Of a stretch of DNA of 64,000 nucleotides, positions 51,885-59,818 are shown one piece after another; within the stretch, counting starts at the first letter, position 1, and each line of letters opens with the position of its first letter. The DNA lies in the NCBI GenBank assembly GCA_964649085.1, contig CAZYPN010000007.1, positions 1 to 64,000 of the forward strand. Reading direction: 5' to 3'. The notes beneath the pieces are model-generated. The model was not told where the DNA came from, did not search any database, and saw only the letters and a program-made list of their open reading frames with translations. The position numbers and the translations under genes are program-made. This DNA comes from JADMJV01 sp964649085. Lineage in GTDB: Bacteria > Vulcanimicrobiota > Xenobia > Xenobiales > JADMJV01.

Positions 51885-52989
51885 TTTCCCCGTAGAAGCG
51901 ACGGATGCGCGAGGCCAACCAGGACGCTTCTTCGGCACAGGCCAGGCGGCCCGTGATGATACAGGCGTCGGAGATCAGCTGCAGATGGGCGCCGCGCGCC
52001 GATTGCCTCACCCAGATGGCCTCCAACTGGTCGGCGGGGATGCGAGCCGACCAGAATGGCACACCCCACACTTTGTCCTGGGCCGAGATGCCGGTTCCGT
52101 CGGTGCGCAACTCTTTGCGATAACCGAACAACAAGAATGAGGTCAGGGCGATAATGATACCCGTCACCAGGAAATAGGTGTAGTCGTGACGCGCCATGGC
52201 CAGGTTGAAAAAGGAAACCTGAAACTTCTCCACTTCACCACTCGACCCGACCACACGCGGAAAAATCGGGACCACCCCCATGAGGACGAGAAAGAAGACC
52301 AGGGTGAAATACTCCTGCAGCATGGCCGGGCTGAGCAGTTTCCAGCGATAGATCTGGGCATCACCCTGAGTGCCCTCCTCCACCACGCTGCAACCGTCGG
52401 GGCGTCGGTCAAACTCGTTTCCGAGCAGTTCTGGATGGCGCCGGACCCGCTCGCGAAAAGGAAGATCCAGTTCCTCTCGGGGGATCATCATTTCCCCCGA
52501 CTCACCCTTCTCGAGCACGGGACAGTTCATTTGCTTGGCCAGAGCTTCTGCCAGCGAACGACTCTCGATACGATGGCCTTCGCGACGGTCGAGCACATAC
52601 TGGCGCTTGCCGTCTACCAGATTGACCAGCCAAAAATCACGCGACGCCTTGCCACTCTCTTCCTCCTGCGAGCGCAAACGTATCATCGGTTGGCCCTCCC
52701 AGCGATAGCGCAAAGTTCGCCCAAACCATCCGTTCTTCACTGCGATGGCTCGCTCTTCCACCCGAAACGACTTGCGCGTAAAGCGAAGCATGAGCGCTGC
52801 CAGCACCACCGTGGCAAAACCCAGCGGAACCAGATAATCGATCCATCCTCGCCCCGGGTAGACCCGAGCGATCAGGTTGCGAACAGGGAAACTCAGGGCC
52901 AGGCCGGCAAACATCAGAAAGATGGCCAGATCCTGGTTGGCGTTGGAGGGCAAGAAAATTTCGCCCGTGCTTTTTCGAACAACCGTCAT
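51874..52989 (-). CDS. Multi-pass membrane hypothetical protein
   Basis: A 371-residue protein with an N-terminal pair of helices (residues about 22-70), a basic cytoplasmic segment, then two more hydrophobic segments around 230-310 (EYFTLVFFLVLMGVVPIF, YFLVTGIIIALTSFLLFGY). The layout of two helix pairs each followed by a soluble beta-rich domain resembles bacterial PH-domain membrane proteins, but I cannot assign it firmly. Its stop lies in the rnpB terminator. Confidence 0.65.
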   Translation of the reverse strand: MTVVRKSTGEIFLPSNANQDLAIFLMFAGLALSFPVRNLIARVYPGRGWIDYLVPLGFATVVLAALMLRFTRKSFRVEERAIAVKNGWFGRTLRYRWEGQPMIRLRSQEEESGKASRDFWLVNLVDGKRQYVLDRREGHRIESRSLAEALAKQMNCPVLEKGESGEMMIPREELDLPFRERVRRHPELLGNEFDRRPDGCSVVEEGTQGDAQIYRWKLLSPAMLQEYFTLVFFLVLMGVVPIFPRVVGSSGEVEKFQVSFFNLAMARHDYTYFLVTGIIIALTSFLLFGYRKELRTDGTGISAQDKVWGVPFWSARIPADQLEAIWVRQSARGAHLQLISDACIITGRLACAEEASWLASRIRRFYGETKN

Positions 52990-53145
52990 CGAGAACGTAG
53001 TGTTGCACTTGGCCCCGGATGATTCCTGGCTACGAACAAGAGATGAACTTATTGTAACAGGAACACCAATTACATAGAACCCTTTTCAATTTTTGCCTAC
53101 TTTAGCTATATGCCACAAAGCAAAAGTAGCTATTCAGCGGTGGGG
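52990..53145. other. A/T-rich spacer before the large RNA locus
   Basis: About 155 bases of lower GC than the surroundings, with no ORF of note and several short A/T runs (ATTTTTGCC, TTTAGC). It separates the membrane-protein gene from the large RNA promoter. Confidence 0.5.
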
Positions 53146-53173
53146 TTGACAGTTCTTGGGAACGTGATAGTAT
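53146..53173 (+). promoter_or_regulatory. Strong promoter of the large structured RNA
   Basis: A perfect -35 box TTGACA (53146-53151) and TAGTAT (53168-53173) are separated by 16 bases. Transcription would start near 53180. The tRNA operon and rnpB have promoters of the same form, supporting sigma-70-type use. Confidence 0.75.
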
Positions 53174-53202
53174 CCAGACCTCGGCAGCGAAAGCCGCTGA
53201 GC

Positions 53203-53270
53203 GGCCCGGTAAAACGGGCGGTGCTGCTTCACCTGAGAAGCAGGGGTAGCCTGAAGACCTGATCAGGCCG
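53203..53270 (+). repeat. RNA module copy 0 (5' variant)
   Basis: A shortened first helix GCCCG/CGGGC is followed by CTGCTTC/GAAGCAG (53224-53243) with loop ACCTGA and GGGGTAGC plus CCTGA/TCAGG (53250-53267) with loop AGACCTGA. Confidence 0.7.
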
Positions 53271-53430
53271 CTGGTGACGGAGCGATAACCGTTGGAAGCC
53301 CTGAACCTCTCTGGCACCGCGAGGTGAGACAGATACTGCCAGGACCGAAGGCCGAGAACTTCGGAAAAGGCACATCGACCAGAGGCAAAAACGAGGCACG
53401 GTGAGCAATCGCCAGGTCGCGACGGTAAGG

Positions 53431-53515
53431 GGAGCCTGGTGCGGAATACGGCGGCCAGGGGGCTCTGATGTGGCCTGAACCATCAGGGGTAGCGTGCAGA
53501 CCCAGTACGCAGTCG
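53431..53515 (+). repeat. RNA module copy 1
   Basis: GGAGCCTGG ... CCAGGGGGC, then CTGATG/CATCAG (53465-53486) with loop TGGCCTGAAC. GGGGTAGC is followed by GCGTG/TACGC around AGACCCAG. Confidence 0.75.
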
Positions 53516-53661
53516 GACAACGTCGACTGAGCGCATAAGCGTGGTGTTGTGAGGCCTTCTTCGGAGGGGTGGAGCCGCGAGGCGAAAGAACTGAGGCGAA
53601 AGCCCCAGTGAACCACACTGGTCGAAAGGGACTCGGGGCGACTCGAGAACCGACGGAAGAA

Positions 53662-53747
53662 GGAGCCTGGCGCAGGAGGACGGCGGCCAGGGGGCACTGT
53701 TTGAGCCTGAATCAAACAGAGGTAGCCTGCAGACTTGAGCAGGTCGC
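53662..53747 (+). repeat. RNA module copy 2
   Basis: GGAGCCTGGCGCAGGAGGAC, CCAGGGGGC, CTGTTTGA/TCAAACAG (53697-53719) with loop GCCTGAA, and GGTAGC with CCTGC/GCAGG (53726-53743) around AGACTTGA. Confidence 0.8.
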
Positions 53748-53882
53748 CCGACCAGCAGGGCGTGAGTGAATAGAAAACAAGCGGGTAAGGCTCACTGGAG
53801 AGCCAGGGTTGCCGCGAGGCAAGCAAGTCGACCGAGGTGAAGCGCAAGCGAAACCACGGAAGGGGCCCTGGGAAACAAGGTG

Positions 53883-53968
53883 GGAGCCTGGCGCAGGAGG
53901 ACGGCGGCCAGGGGGCACTGATCGGGCCTGGATCGGTCAGAGGTAGCTTGCAGACTTCAGCAAGCCGC
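53883..53968 (+). repeat. RNA module copy 3
   Basis: Nearly identical to copy 2 in the first 38 bases, then CTGATC/GGTCAG (53918-53940) and GCTTGC/GCAAGC (53946-53965) around AGACTTCA. Divergence is concentrated in the paired positions. Confidence 0.8.
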
Positions 53969-54124
53969 TGCGCTCACACAGCGAGAGTCAAACAGTGGAC
54001 GAGTGAGAGAGGCCTTGGAGAGAGTCAGGAAGCCGAGAGGCAGAATGAATCCCGCGGGGAGCCGGCAACGGCAAAACGCAGGAAGCGCCTGATTCCGGGT
54101 AGTTACTGGAACTGCCCTGTCTGA

Positions 54125-54210
54125 GGAGCCCGGTGCTGGAGGGAATGGCGGCCGGGGGGCACTGTCCTGACCCGGAAGGACAGGGGTAACGTGCATACCT
54201 GAGCACGTCG
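54125..54210 (+). repeat. RNA module copy 4
   Basis: Helix 1 is GCCCGG ... CCGGG, a compensated change from copies 1-3. CTGTCC/GGACAG (54162-54182) and ACGTGC/GCACGT (54189-54208) around ATACCTGA complete the module. Confidence 0.78.
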
Positions 54211-54351
54211 GCGCGCTGCGGCGTCGAGAGCGAAGTGAAGCGACGCAGAGAGGCCGTAACGAAAGAGCTGGGCCGTGAGGCACAAGCGATTCGAGTGGGG
54301 AAGCATCGGAAACGGTGCGGAAAGCTCGAAAGGCCAGCAGCACCTCGTTAC

Positions 54352-54385
54352 GGAGCCTGGTGTAGGTGGGGAAGGCAGCCAGGCA
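54352..54385 (+). repeat. RNA module copy 5 (partial, 3' end)
   Basis: GGAGCCTGG ... GCAGCCAGGC reproduces helix 1 but the rest of the module is replaced by the terminator. Confidence 0.6.
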
Positions 54386-54392
54386 CGAACAG

Positions 54393-54426
54393 AGCCGTCT
54401 GAGAATTCAGACGGCTTTTGTTGTTT
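54393..54426 (+). terminator. Intrinsic terminator of the large RNA
   Basis: AGCCGTCTGA (54393-54402), loop GAAT, TCAGACGGCT (54407-54416), then TTTGTTGTTT. A perfect 10-bp stem with a T-rich tail. It lies just before the end of the convergent gene at 54433. Confidence 0.93.
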
Positions 54427-54432
54427 CTGCAC

Positions 54433-55029
54433 TCAGGGTTGCCAGTGCACCACCAGCGCAATGCCCGATTCATCCTGATGACGATAGCTCTCATAGCGGG
54501 GCTTCAGACCCTGTCGCTGGCATTGCTTCCACAGTTCCTCAAGGGGTTGCGGCAGTTGCGGGCGACGCTGGAGCCAACGGGTAAGGGCGCCGGACTTTTC
54601 TTGCTTGCGCAGCCATCGACTCAAGTCCTCCAGCCAGTCCAGGGGGCACACCCGCTCGACCTGCTTGACCTGCAGGTCGGTGCGCAGCCACTCTTCAATC
54701 TCGCGAAAACTCGGGGGCCCAAGGGTGCGCAGGCGCGGATAGGGGTCGGGATCTTCCAGGCGACTGGCGTGCAATTCGGCCTGTAACTCGTGACGCAGAT
54801 CGCAATACTGAAAACTGAGGCGGAGCAACACCGTTCCGCTACGTCCCTGATCGGCCGCTCGCAGGGCCTTTTGCTCGACCTGCTCCGAAGCGACCACGAT
54901 GGCGGCTACCGCCTTATCGGCGGCCTGGGCGCTGACCCGCGTCCAGGACCGCAGCAGCAGTTGCGCTTTCTCGCGAGCGATTTCGTCGCGGGCCCTACGA
55001 GTTCTCTTCTGCAATGAGGCCAGATCCAT
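54433..55029 (-). CDS. Hypothetical helical protein
   Basis: From ATG 55029 (GGAGGG upstream) 198 residues, mostly alpha-helical and basic at the N-terminus (LQKRTRRARDEIAREKAQLL), with acidic and Arg-rich segments later. The frame is open to 55251, but that part crosses the rpsU gene and terminator and is rejected. No family known. It is convergent with the large RNA, whose terminator ends 6 bases away, and downstream of rpsU. Confidence 0.65.
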   Translation of the reverse strand: MDLASLQKRTRRARDEIAREKAQLLLRSWTRVSAQAADKAVAAIVVASEQVEQKALRAADQGRSGTVLLRLSFQYCDLRHELQAELHASRLEDPDPYPRLRTLGPPSFREIEEWLRTDLQVKQVERVCPLDWLEDLSRWLRKQEKSGALTRWLQRRPQLPQPLEELWKQCQRQGLKPRYESYRHQDESGIALVVHWQP

Positions 55030-55047
55030 CGCACTTTCCCTCCATGG

Positions 55048-55075
55048 AAAAAGGCCCCCGGGAGCGAGGGCCTTT
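55048..55075 (-). terminator. Terminator of rpsU
   Basis: On the minus strand AAAGGCCC ... GGGGGCCTTTTT forms a GC-rich stem ending in T residues, 20 bases after the rpsU stop. The same sequence could also work in the other direction. Confidence 0.8.
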
Positions 55076-55093
55076 CTTTGGCAGTCGGGGAGA

Positions 55094-55264
55094 TTAACTC
55101 CGCCGACGACGGGCTGCCAGCATTTTCTTCTTACGACGAACGCTGGGCTTTTCGTAAAACTCACGCTTTTTGATTTCAGCCAGCACGCCATCACGCTGGC
55201 ACTGTCGACGAAAACGCTTGAGGGCAGACTCAATCGACTCGCCTTCTTCAACGCGGGTCTCCAC
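55094..55264 (-). CDS. rpsU: 30S ribosomal protein S21
   Basis: A 56-residue protein from GTG 55264 (GGGAGGG upstream), too short for most gene callers. It has the S21 pattern: VEEGESIESALKRFRRQCQR, then EIKKREFYEKPSVRRKKK and a basic tail. S21 is a 30S subunit protein that helps initiation. It has its own promoter and terminator and is convergent with nothing but followed by the 198-residue hypothetical gene. Confidence 0.95.
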   Translation of the reverse strand: METRVEEGESIESALKRFRRQCQRDGVLAEIKKREFYEKPSVRRKKKMLAARRRRS

Positions 55265-55321
55265 GCCTAATCCCTCCTTCCCTTGGCCCCATCGAACAGG
55301 TTGGCCCTGATAATGCTGCAG

Positions 55322-55351
55322 ACCTTAGCATGCATGCGAGGTCGGCGTCAA
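55322..55351 (-). promoter_or_regulatory. Promoter for rpsU
   Basis: On the minus strand TTGACG (55351-55346) and TAAGGT (55327-55322) are spaced by 18 bases, about 55 bases before the rpsU start codon. Confidence 0.6.
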
Positions 55352-55375
55352 GGAACAAAAACACCAGTGGTACTC

Positions 55376-56851
55376 CTAGAAACGCTTGCCGGCGCCCAGA
55401 ATGGGATAGCCCTGGCGAGAGTTCACGTTGCGATAACCGCCTAACAAATAGAAGTCGCCGGGGAACAACACCTTGCCGTAGACATCGACTTCTACCTTGC
55501 TGGTGTTGTAGGCGTCGACGCTCAGTTCGAGTTTCTTGTCCAGCAATCGGGCGTCGGCGCCCAGGCCGAACTGGCTGCGAACCACTCCGGCGCGCACTCG
55601 AAAGTTCTCCCAATTCTTCATCGCCTGCAGGTTGATCAGATTTTGCTGACCCAGCGAATCGACACCGAGCTTGGCTCCATAGGGCCCATCGGGCAACAAG
55701 AAAGCGTTGAGATTGGTCGCGGGCCGACCATTCTTCGTGTTCCATTCGTTGTCCAGATAAACGTTCGCCAGCTTTCCACCGGTCACGCCGTCGGTGATGC
55801 CCTCGACCTTCTTCATAACCCGATTGGCTCCATCGGTCGCTTCTTTGGCATTCTGGATGGTATCCCTCAGGTCGCCCTGAACCTCGGGGTCGGCGGTGAT
55901 GGAGCGAATGTCCGAAGCGATGCCCTGGACCTCTTCGCTGGTGCGCTTCAGATTGTTCACGGTAGCCACCACGTCACCCTGAAGGTCCTCATTGTTGGCC
56001 AGCGTCTCCAGGGCTTTCACCGTGCGGTTGAGGCTCTGAGCCGTTTGGCGCAGGGTCAATACGATGGTCTCCACATTGCCTTCGTTCTTGCTGACCACCC
56101 TGCGCAGGCTGGAACTGAAGCCCCGCAAGTCAGAGCCAACGGCCTGGGCATCGGCCTGAAAACTGGCGATGGTCCCGTCGACGTGACTGACCACCGACTC
56201 CAGCGAATTGCCCAGCCGGTCGACCCTACGGTTCAGGTTGGCCACCAGCAACTTGGCATCGGAACTCGCCCCCTTGAGATTCTTGGAAATCTCATTGAAG
56301 TTGCCCATCGTGTCGCGGATGTCGTTCTGAAACTTCTTGTCGGCGACCAGCTCGTTGAGCGCGGCCACCGAAGCCCGAAACTCGGTCATCACGGCCTGAC
56401 CCTCACGAGCCAGGTCGTCCAGGCTGACGGGTGGTTCTCCGGTGATCACCTCGTCATTGGGCTTCAGAGCCGGGGTGTCGGGGGGGATCTGTCCGGTGCG
56501 GATATCCACCCACTTGTCGCCCAGCAAGTTTCCGGCCACTGTATAGACATAGTAGGAGTCCCGAGGGTCGTCGGGTCGACGATTGCGATACAGCGTCACC
56601 CCAGGACGGGTGATCAACACGGTCACGTTGACCTTGGTATCCTCGAGCTCCATTTTCTTTACGGCCCCTACCTTCACCCCGGCCAGGAGCACCGGGGCTT
56701 TGGTTTGCAGCCCGCCCACGTTGCGGAAGCTGATCGTGAACTCACGACCCTGCTCATCGGCGATACCACCGATCTGGGTAACCACCAGTCCGAAAAGGAT
56801 GAGGGCGATGACCGCCACCATGCCCACCCGGGCCGCTGCACTCATTTCCAT
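55376..56851 (-). CDS. MlaD/MCE-domain protein with a beta-rich C-terminal tail
   Basis: A 491-residue MCE protein, the periplasmic lipid-binding component of Mla-type transport. One N-terminal membrane helix (about 8-28), an MCE domain (about 38-115; FRNVGGLQTKAPVLLAGVKV), then a long helical region (about 150-350) that could form a coiled coil or tube. The last 130 residues are strand-rich, with alternating aromatic and polar residues (GDFYLLGGYRNVN), ending in GKRF; a C-terminal Phe is a hallmark of outer-membrane barrels. It is downstream of the ATPase and permease genes, all on the minus strand. Confidence 0.85.
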   Translation of the reverse strand: MEMSAAARVGMVAVIALILFGLVVTQIGGIADEQGREFTISFRNVGGLQTKAPVLLAGVKVGAVKKMELEDTKVNVTVLITRPGVTLYRNRRPDDPRDSYYVYTVAGNLLGDKWVDIRTGQIPPDTPALKPNDEVITGEPPVSLDDLAREGQAVMTEFRASVAALNELVADKKFQNDIRDTMGNFNEISKNLKGASSDAKLLVANLNRRVDRLGNSLESVVSHVDGTIASFQADAQAVGSDLRGFSSSLRRVVSKNEGNVETIVLTLRQTAQSLNRTVKALETLANNEDLQGDVVATVNNLKRTSEEVQGIASDIRSITADPEVQGDLRDTIQNAKEATDGANRVMKKVEGITDGVTGGKLANVYLDNEWNTKNGRPATNLNAFLLPDGPYGAKLGVDSLGQQNLINLQAMKNWENFRVRAGVVRSQFGLGADARLLDKKLELSVDAYNTSKVEVDVYGKVLFPGDFYLLGGYRNVNSRQGYPILGAGKRF

Positions 56852-56866
56852 CGCCTGGTCCTCGCT

Positions 56867-57664
56867 CTACACACGGATCGGTCCCTTCGAGCTGCCCTCG
56901 CGGAACTGCTGGATATAGGGATTGGTCGTCACTTTGAATTCGTTGGGGGGGCCGCTCCACACGATACGGCCTTCATGCAACATGATGATGTTGTGAGCCA
57001 CCAGCATGGCTCCTGCAAGATCGTGGGTTACCACCACCGAGGTAGCGGTTAAACGGCTTTGCAATTCCAGGATAAGCTCGTTGATCACCCGAGAAATAAT
57101 CGGGTCCAAACCGGTGGTGGGCTCATCATAGAGGACGATGTCGGGATCGGTGGCCACGGTGCGCGCAAAGCTGGCTCGCTTCTGCATGCCACCGGAGAGC
57201 TGACTGGGATACAGGTGATCCATGCCCTCCAGGTCAACGATAGCCAGCTTCTCGGCCACGATGCGCTGAATCTCTTCTTCAGGCAAGTCGGTATGCTCTC
57301 GAAGCCCGAAAGCGACGTTCTCGCCCACGGTCAGAGAGTCGAACAGCGCGGCTTTTTGAAAGGCCATACCGATGCGCCTGCGCAGCTTGTCCAGCTGCTT
57401 GTGGGGCATGGTGGCAATGTTTTGATTGTTGATGAAGACCTCGCCGCGATTGGGCTTTTGCAGGCCGATCATGCAACGCAGCGTGGTACTCTTGCCGACG
57501 CCCGATAACCCCAGAATCACCAGGGTTGTGCCCCGAGGGACTTCGAACGACACGTCTTTCAAGATTTCTCGGCTGCCGAAAGCCACGGTGAGGTTCTTCA
57601 CCACAATGGCCGGATCGGACATGGGCTCGCGAGGACCGGTGATCGGCTGAAGGCTTTTACTCAT
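56867..57664 (-). CDS. Mla-type ABC transporter ATPase (MlaF-like)
   Basis: A 265-residue ATPase from ATG 57664. Walker A LGLSGVGKST, signature LSGGMQKRAS and Walker B VLYDEPTTGLDP match MlaF; the LGxSGxGKS form is typical. It powers lipid transport between membranes. It overlaps the permease stop by 1 base (TGATG). The C-terminus reads to about GPIRV. A later ATG (about residue 15, MSDPAIVV) is an alternative start. Confidence 0.9.
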   Translation of the reverse strand: MSKSLQPITGPREPMSDPAIVVKNLTVAFGSREILKDVSFEVPRGTTLVILGLSGVGKSTTLRCMIGLQKPNRGEVFINNQNIATMPHKQLDKLRRRIGMAFQKAALFDSLTVGENVAFGLREHTDLPEEEIQRIVAEKLAIVDLEGMDHLYPSQLSGGMQKRASFARTVATDPDIVLYDEPTTGLDPIISRVINELILELQSRLTATSVVVTHDLAGAMLVAHNIIMLHEGRIVWSGPPNEFKVTTNPYIQQFREGSSKGPIRV

Positions 57665-58443
57665 CAGTTCAGCTGAAACAGCCAGGCAGAGAGGAAGTAG
57701 TTGGTCATAAAGATGATGATCATAGAGATCACCACCGACCCGGTAGTTGCCTGGCCCACACCCGCAGCGCCTCGGCCACACTGCAGTCCCTGTTGGCAGG
57801 ATACGAGCGCGATCTGGACACCGTATATCATCGACTTGAACAGGCCCTTGGTGACGTCCGACAGTTCGGTCATACGCCGCACAGAGTCGTAAAACACCTC
57901 CTGGGGGATGCCGGCAGTGGCTTCGGCCACGAACGAGCCCCCCACCAGCCCGGCCAGATCGGAAAAGAGGGTCAACATGGGCATCATCACCAGCAGAGCG
58001 GCAACCCGCGGGCATACCAGATAGCGCACGGGACTGACGGCCATGCACACCAGAGCATCAATCTGCTCGGTGACCTTCATGCTGCCGATCTCGGCCGTGA
58101 TGGCCGAGCCAGCCCGACCGGCCACCACCACTGCGGTCAGCATGGGGCCCAGCTCGCGAGCCATGGCCAGGGCCACGCCGCCACCCACAATATTGGCCAC
58201 CCCGTAGGTCACGGCTACGTGGGCCAGCTGCAGGCTGATCACCATGCCGGCGAAGGTGGTGGTGAGCAAGACGATCATAATGGAGTTGACGCCGAGAAAG
58301 GCCATTTGGAAGAGGGCCTGCCCCCAGCGCAGCTGGCCCCGCACCAGAAAGGCCGCGGCTTCCCACAGCAGAATCGCCAGACCGCCAATATATTCGAGGA
58401 CGGAGATAACCGATAGCCCGAGTGATTCAAAGAAGCGAATCAT
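57664..58443 (-). CDS. Mla-type ABC transporter permease (MlaE-like)
   Basis: A 259-residue membrane protein of the MlaE family. ARELGPMLTAVVVAGRAGSA and MKVTEQIDALVCMAVSP are highly conserved MlaE segments that contact the ATPase. About five to six hydrophobic helices. It forms the complex with MlaF and MlaD to move phospholipids across the envelope. Confidence 0.93.
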   Translation of the reverse strand: MIRFFESLGLSVISVLEYIGGLAILLWEAAAFLVRGQLRWGQALFQMAFLGVNSIMIVLLTTTFAGMVISLQLAHVAVTYGVANIVGGGVALAMARELGPMLTAVVVAGRAGSAITAEIGSMKVTEQIDALVCMAVSPVRYLVCPRVAALLVMMPMLTLFSDLAGLVGGSFVAEATAGIPQEVFYDSVRRMTELSDVTKGLFKSMIYGVQIALVSCQQGLQCGRGAAGVGQATTGSVVISMIIIFMTNYFLSAWLFQLN

Positions 58444-58506
58444 GAACCCATCGGCTTCCGGAAGCTAGTCGGGGTTCCTGCACGTGAACATCATAAACTG
58501 GCGCTG

Positions 58507-59733
58507 CTACTGAGTTGTAAGCAAATCCATTGGGGTTTTCTCGCCACGCAAGACCGCTCCCAACATGCGCCCCACCCAGTTGTAACGCTGCGGGTTCTGC
58601 CCGGAGGTGTCGACGATCTTCGACTTGCCGACAGAATTCAGGAATACTCGCAGGTTGGCGTGATCGGCCAGGCGCTCGCGACGGTAAAACGGATTGTCAA
58701 ACACTTTCAAATGGGCCGCCAGATAGGGGGTTTGCTCGGCGAAGCGCCGCTGCTGGGGGAAGTCGAGCAAGAAGAAGGCCAGCTCCTGAACCTTGTACAT
58801 CTCCCGCTCGGGCACGCTCTTGAACATGGCCAGGGCCCAACCCTGAGTCTCGGTGATGCGCTGACTCTTATCAAATCCGGGAATAACTGCCGATTTGACC
58901 GGCAAACCCAGCGCCTTCAGCTTGAAATAATCTTCAACATTACCGATGTACATGCCCGCCGGCGGCGAGCCCGAGCCCTCCAGGGGCGCCAACGAGGGAG
59001 CCACTTTCTTCAGATAATCCACCACCGTCTGCACAGCCGGCGTGGTGGCCGCGGCCGTGCTGGAGCCCAGGCCTTCACCACCGCTTTGCCAGATCAGCAA
59101 CTGGAAGTTGCGGGCGATGTCATCGGGATGGTCGGGGCTACCCAGCGACAGAGCCAGGCCAGTGCTGATTTTCTTAGCCGCTGCCAGGACCTGCTCCCAG
59201 GTGACCGGCACCTGCTTGACGCCCGCCTGCTGCAACACGTCGGAGTTATAAATCAGAGCCTTGGTGGTGAAGAAATAGGGCAAAGCGTAAAGCGTGCCGC
59301 CTACGTGCGATGCCTCCCAAAGAGGCACGTAGGCATTGTTCTTGATGGCCCAGGAAAAGCCGAACTGCTCCTTGGGCATCCAGGTTTCCACCGGGTAGAG
59401 GTCGGGCTGGTTCTTCACCAGATCGTTCAGCCAGCTGTTGTCCACGATGGCCAGCGTAGGGTGTTCGCCACCCGGAGTGTTGAGCTGACGATAGAGCTCC
59501 TCGGTTCGGGGGAAGTTCTTGACCTGAATCTCCAGGTAAGGATGGGTCTCCTGGAACTCCTGAACAAACCCCTCAATAACCTTGCCCGAAGAGGCGGGAA
59601 GGCTGTAGTAGATCGATACAGGCAGTTTGGCGGAAAGCGCCTGGCGGGCCGAAGTGACCGGTTGAGTATGACCCCCGAGCGTCCCGAAGGCGATGCTGAG
59701 GCCCAGCAGTTGGATGGCAGTTCGTCGTAGCAT
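58507..59733 (-). CDS. ABC transporter extracellular solute-binding protein (sugar-type)
   Basis: A 408-residue periplasmic or lipid-anchored binding protein of the UgpB/MalE class, with a signal peptide at the N-terminus (RRTAIQLLGLSIAFG). GFVQEFQETHPYLEIQV, then LYALPYFFTTKALIYNSDVL with the familiar YNSDVLQQAG, fits group-1 sugar-binding proteins. No permease or ATPase is next to it, so partners are elsewhere. Ligand unknown. Confidence 0.9.
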   Translation of the reverse strand: MLRRTAIQLLGLSIAFGTLGGHTQPVTSARQALSAKLPVSIYYSLPASSGKVIEGFVQEFQETHPYLEIQVKNFPRTEELYRQLNTPGGEHPTLAIVDNSWLNDLVKNQPDLYPVETWMPKEQFGFSWAIKNNAYVPLWEASHVGGTLYALPYFFTTKALIYNSDVLQQAGVKQVPVTWEQVLAAAKKISTGLALSLGSPDHPDDIARNFQLLIWQSGGEGLGSSTAAATTPAVQTVVDYLKKVAPSLAPLEGSGSPPAGMYIGNVEDYFKLKALGLPVKSAVIPGFDKSQRITETQGWALAMFKSVPEREMYKVQELAFFLLDFPQQRRFAEQTPYLAAHLKVFDNPFYRRERLADHANLRVFLNSVGKSKIVDTSGQNPQRYNWVGRMLGAVLRGEKTPMDLLTTQ

Positions 59734-59785
59734 GAGGTCCTCCAGGTATTTCTTGGATTGAAAATTTTTCTACATCTTTAACACG

Positions 59786-59809
59786 GAACTGGGATATCAT
59801 CCCCAGTTC
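59786..59809. promoter_or_regulatory. 8-bp inverted repeat between solute-binding and envelope genes
   Basis: GAACTGGG (59786-59793) and CCCAGTTC (59802-59809) form a perfect dyad in the gap before the solute-binding gene. No T-run follows on the minus strand, so an operator is as likely as a weak hairpin. Confidence 0.35.
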
Positions 59810-59818
59810 GTCAAAAAA

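Larger units (their letters stand above)
53180..54426 (+). ncRNA. Large non-coding RNA made of five to six tandem structured modules (unrecognised family)
   Basis: About 1.25 kb between a TTGACA promoter and a strong terminator with no convincing gene. Modules start at about 53203 (shortened), 53431, 53662, 53883, 54125 and 54352 (partial), 220-240 bases apart. Each full module has three consecutive helices: (1) GCCTGG...CCAGG, which becomes GCCCGG...CCGGG in the copy at 54125; (2) a stem that is CTGCTTC/GAAGCAG, CTGATG/CATCAG, CTGTTTGA/TCAAACAG, CTGATC/GGTCAG or CTGTCC/GGACAG, with CCTGA-like loops in most copies; (3) GGTARC, then a stem CCTGA/TCAGG, CCTGC/GCAGG, GCTTGC/GCAAGC or ACGTGC/GCACGT with an 8-base AGACYTGA-like loop. 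Base changes compensate while loops stay constant. GAAA and similar tetraloops abound between modules. Not OLE, GOLLD, ROOL or tmRNA as far as I can judge. Confidence 0.8.

Noticed and set aside
53431..54385. CRISPR array
   Set aside because: Repeats are about 85 bases, imperfect, spaced more than 130 bases apart, and the between-repeat parts also resemble structured RNA. No cas genes are present.
53102..54432. Several open frames on both strands over the large RNA, up to 194 codons
   Set aside because: They have no ribosome sites, composition unlike neighbouring genes, and their frames are interrupted differently in each module copy. Conservation follows base pairing, not codons.
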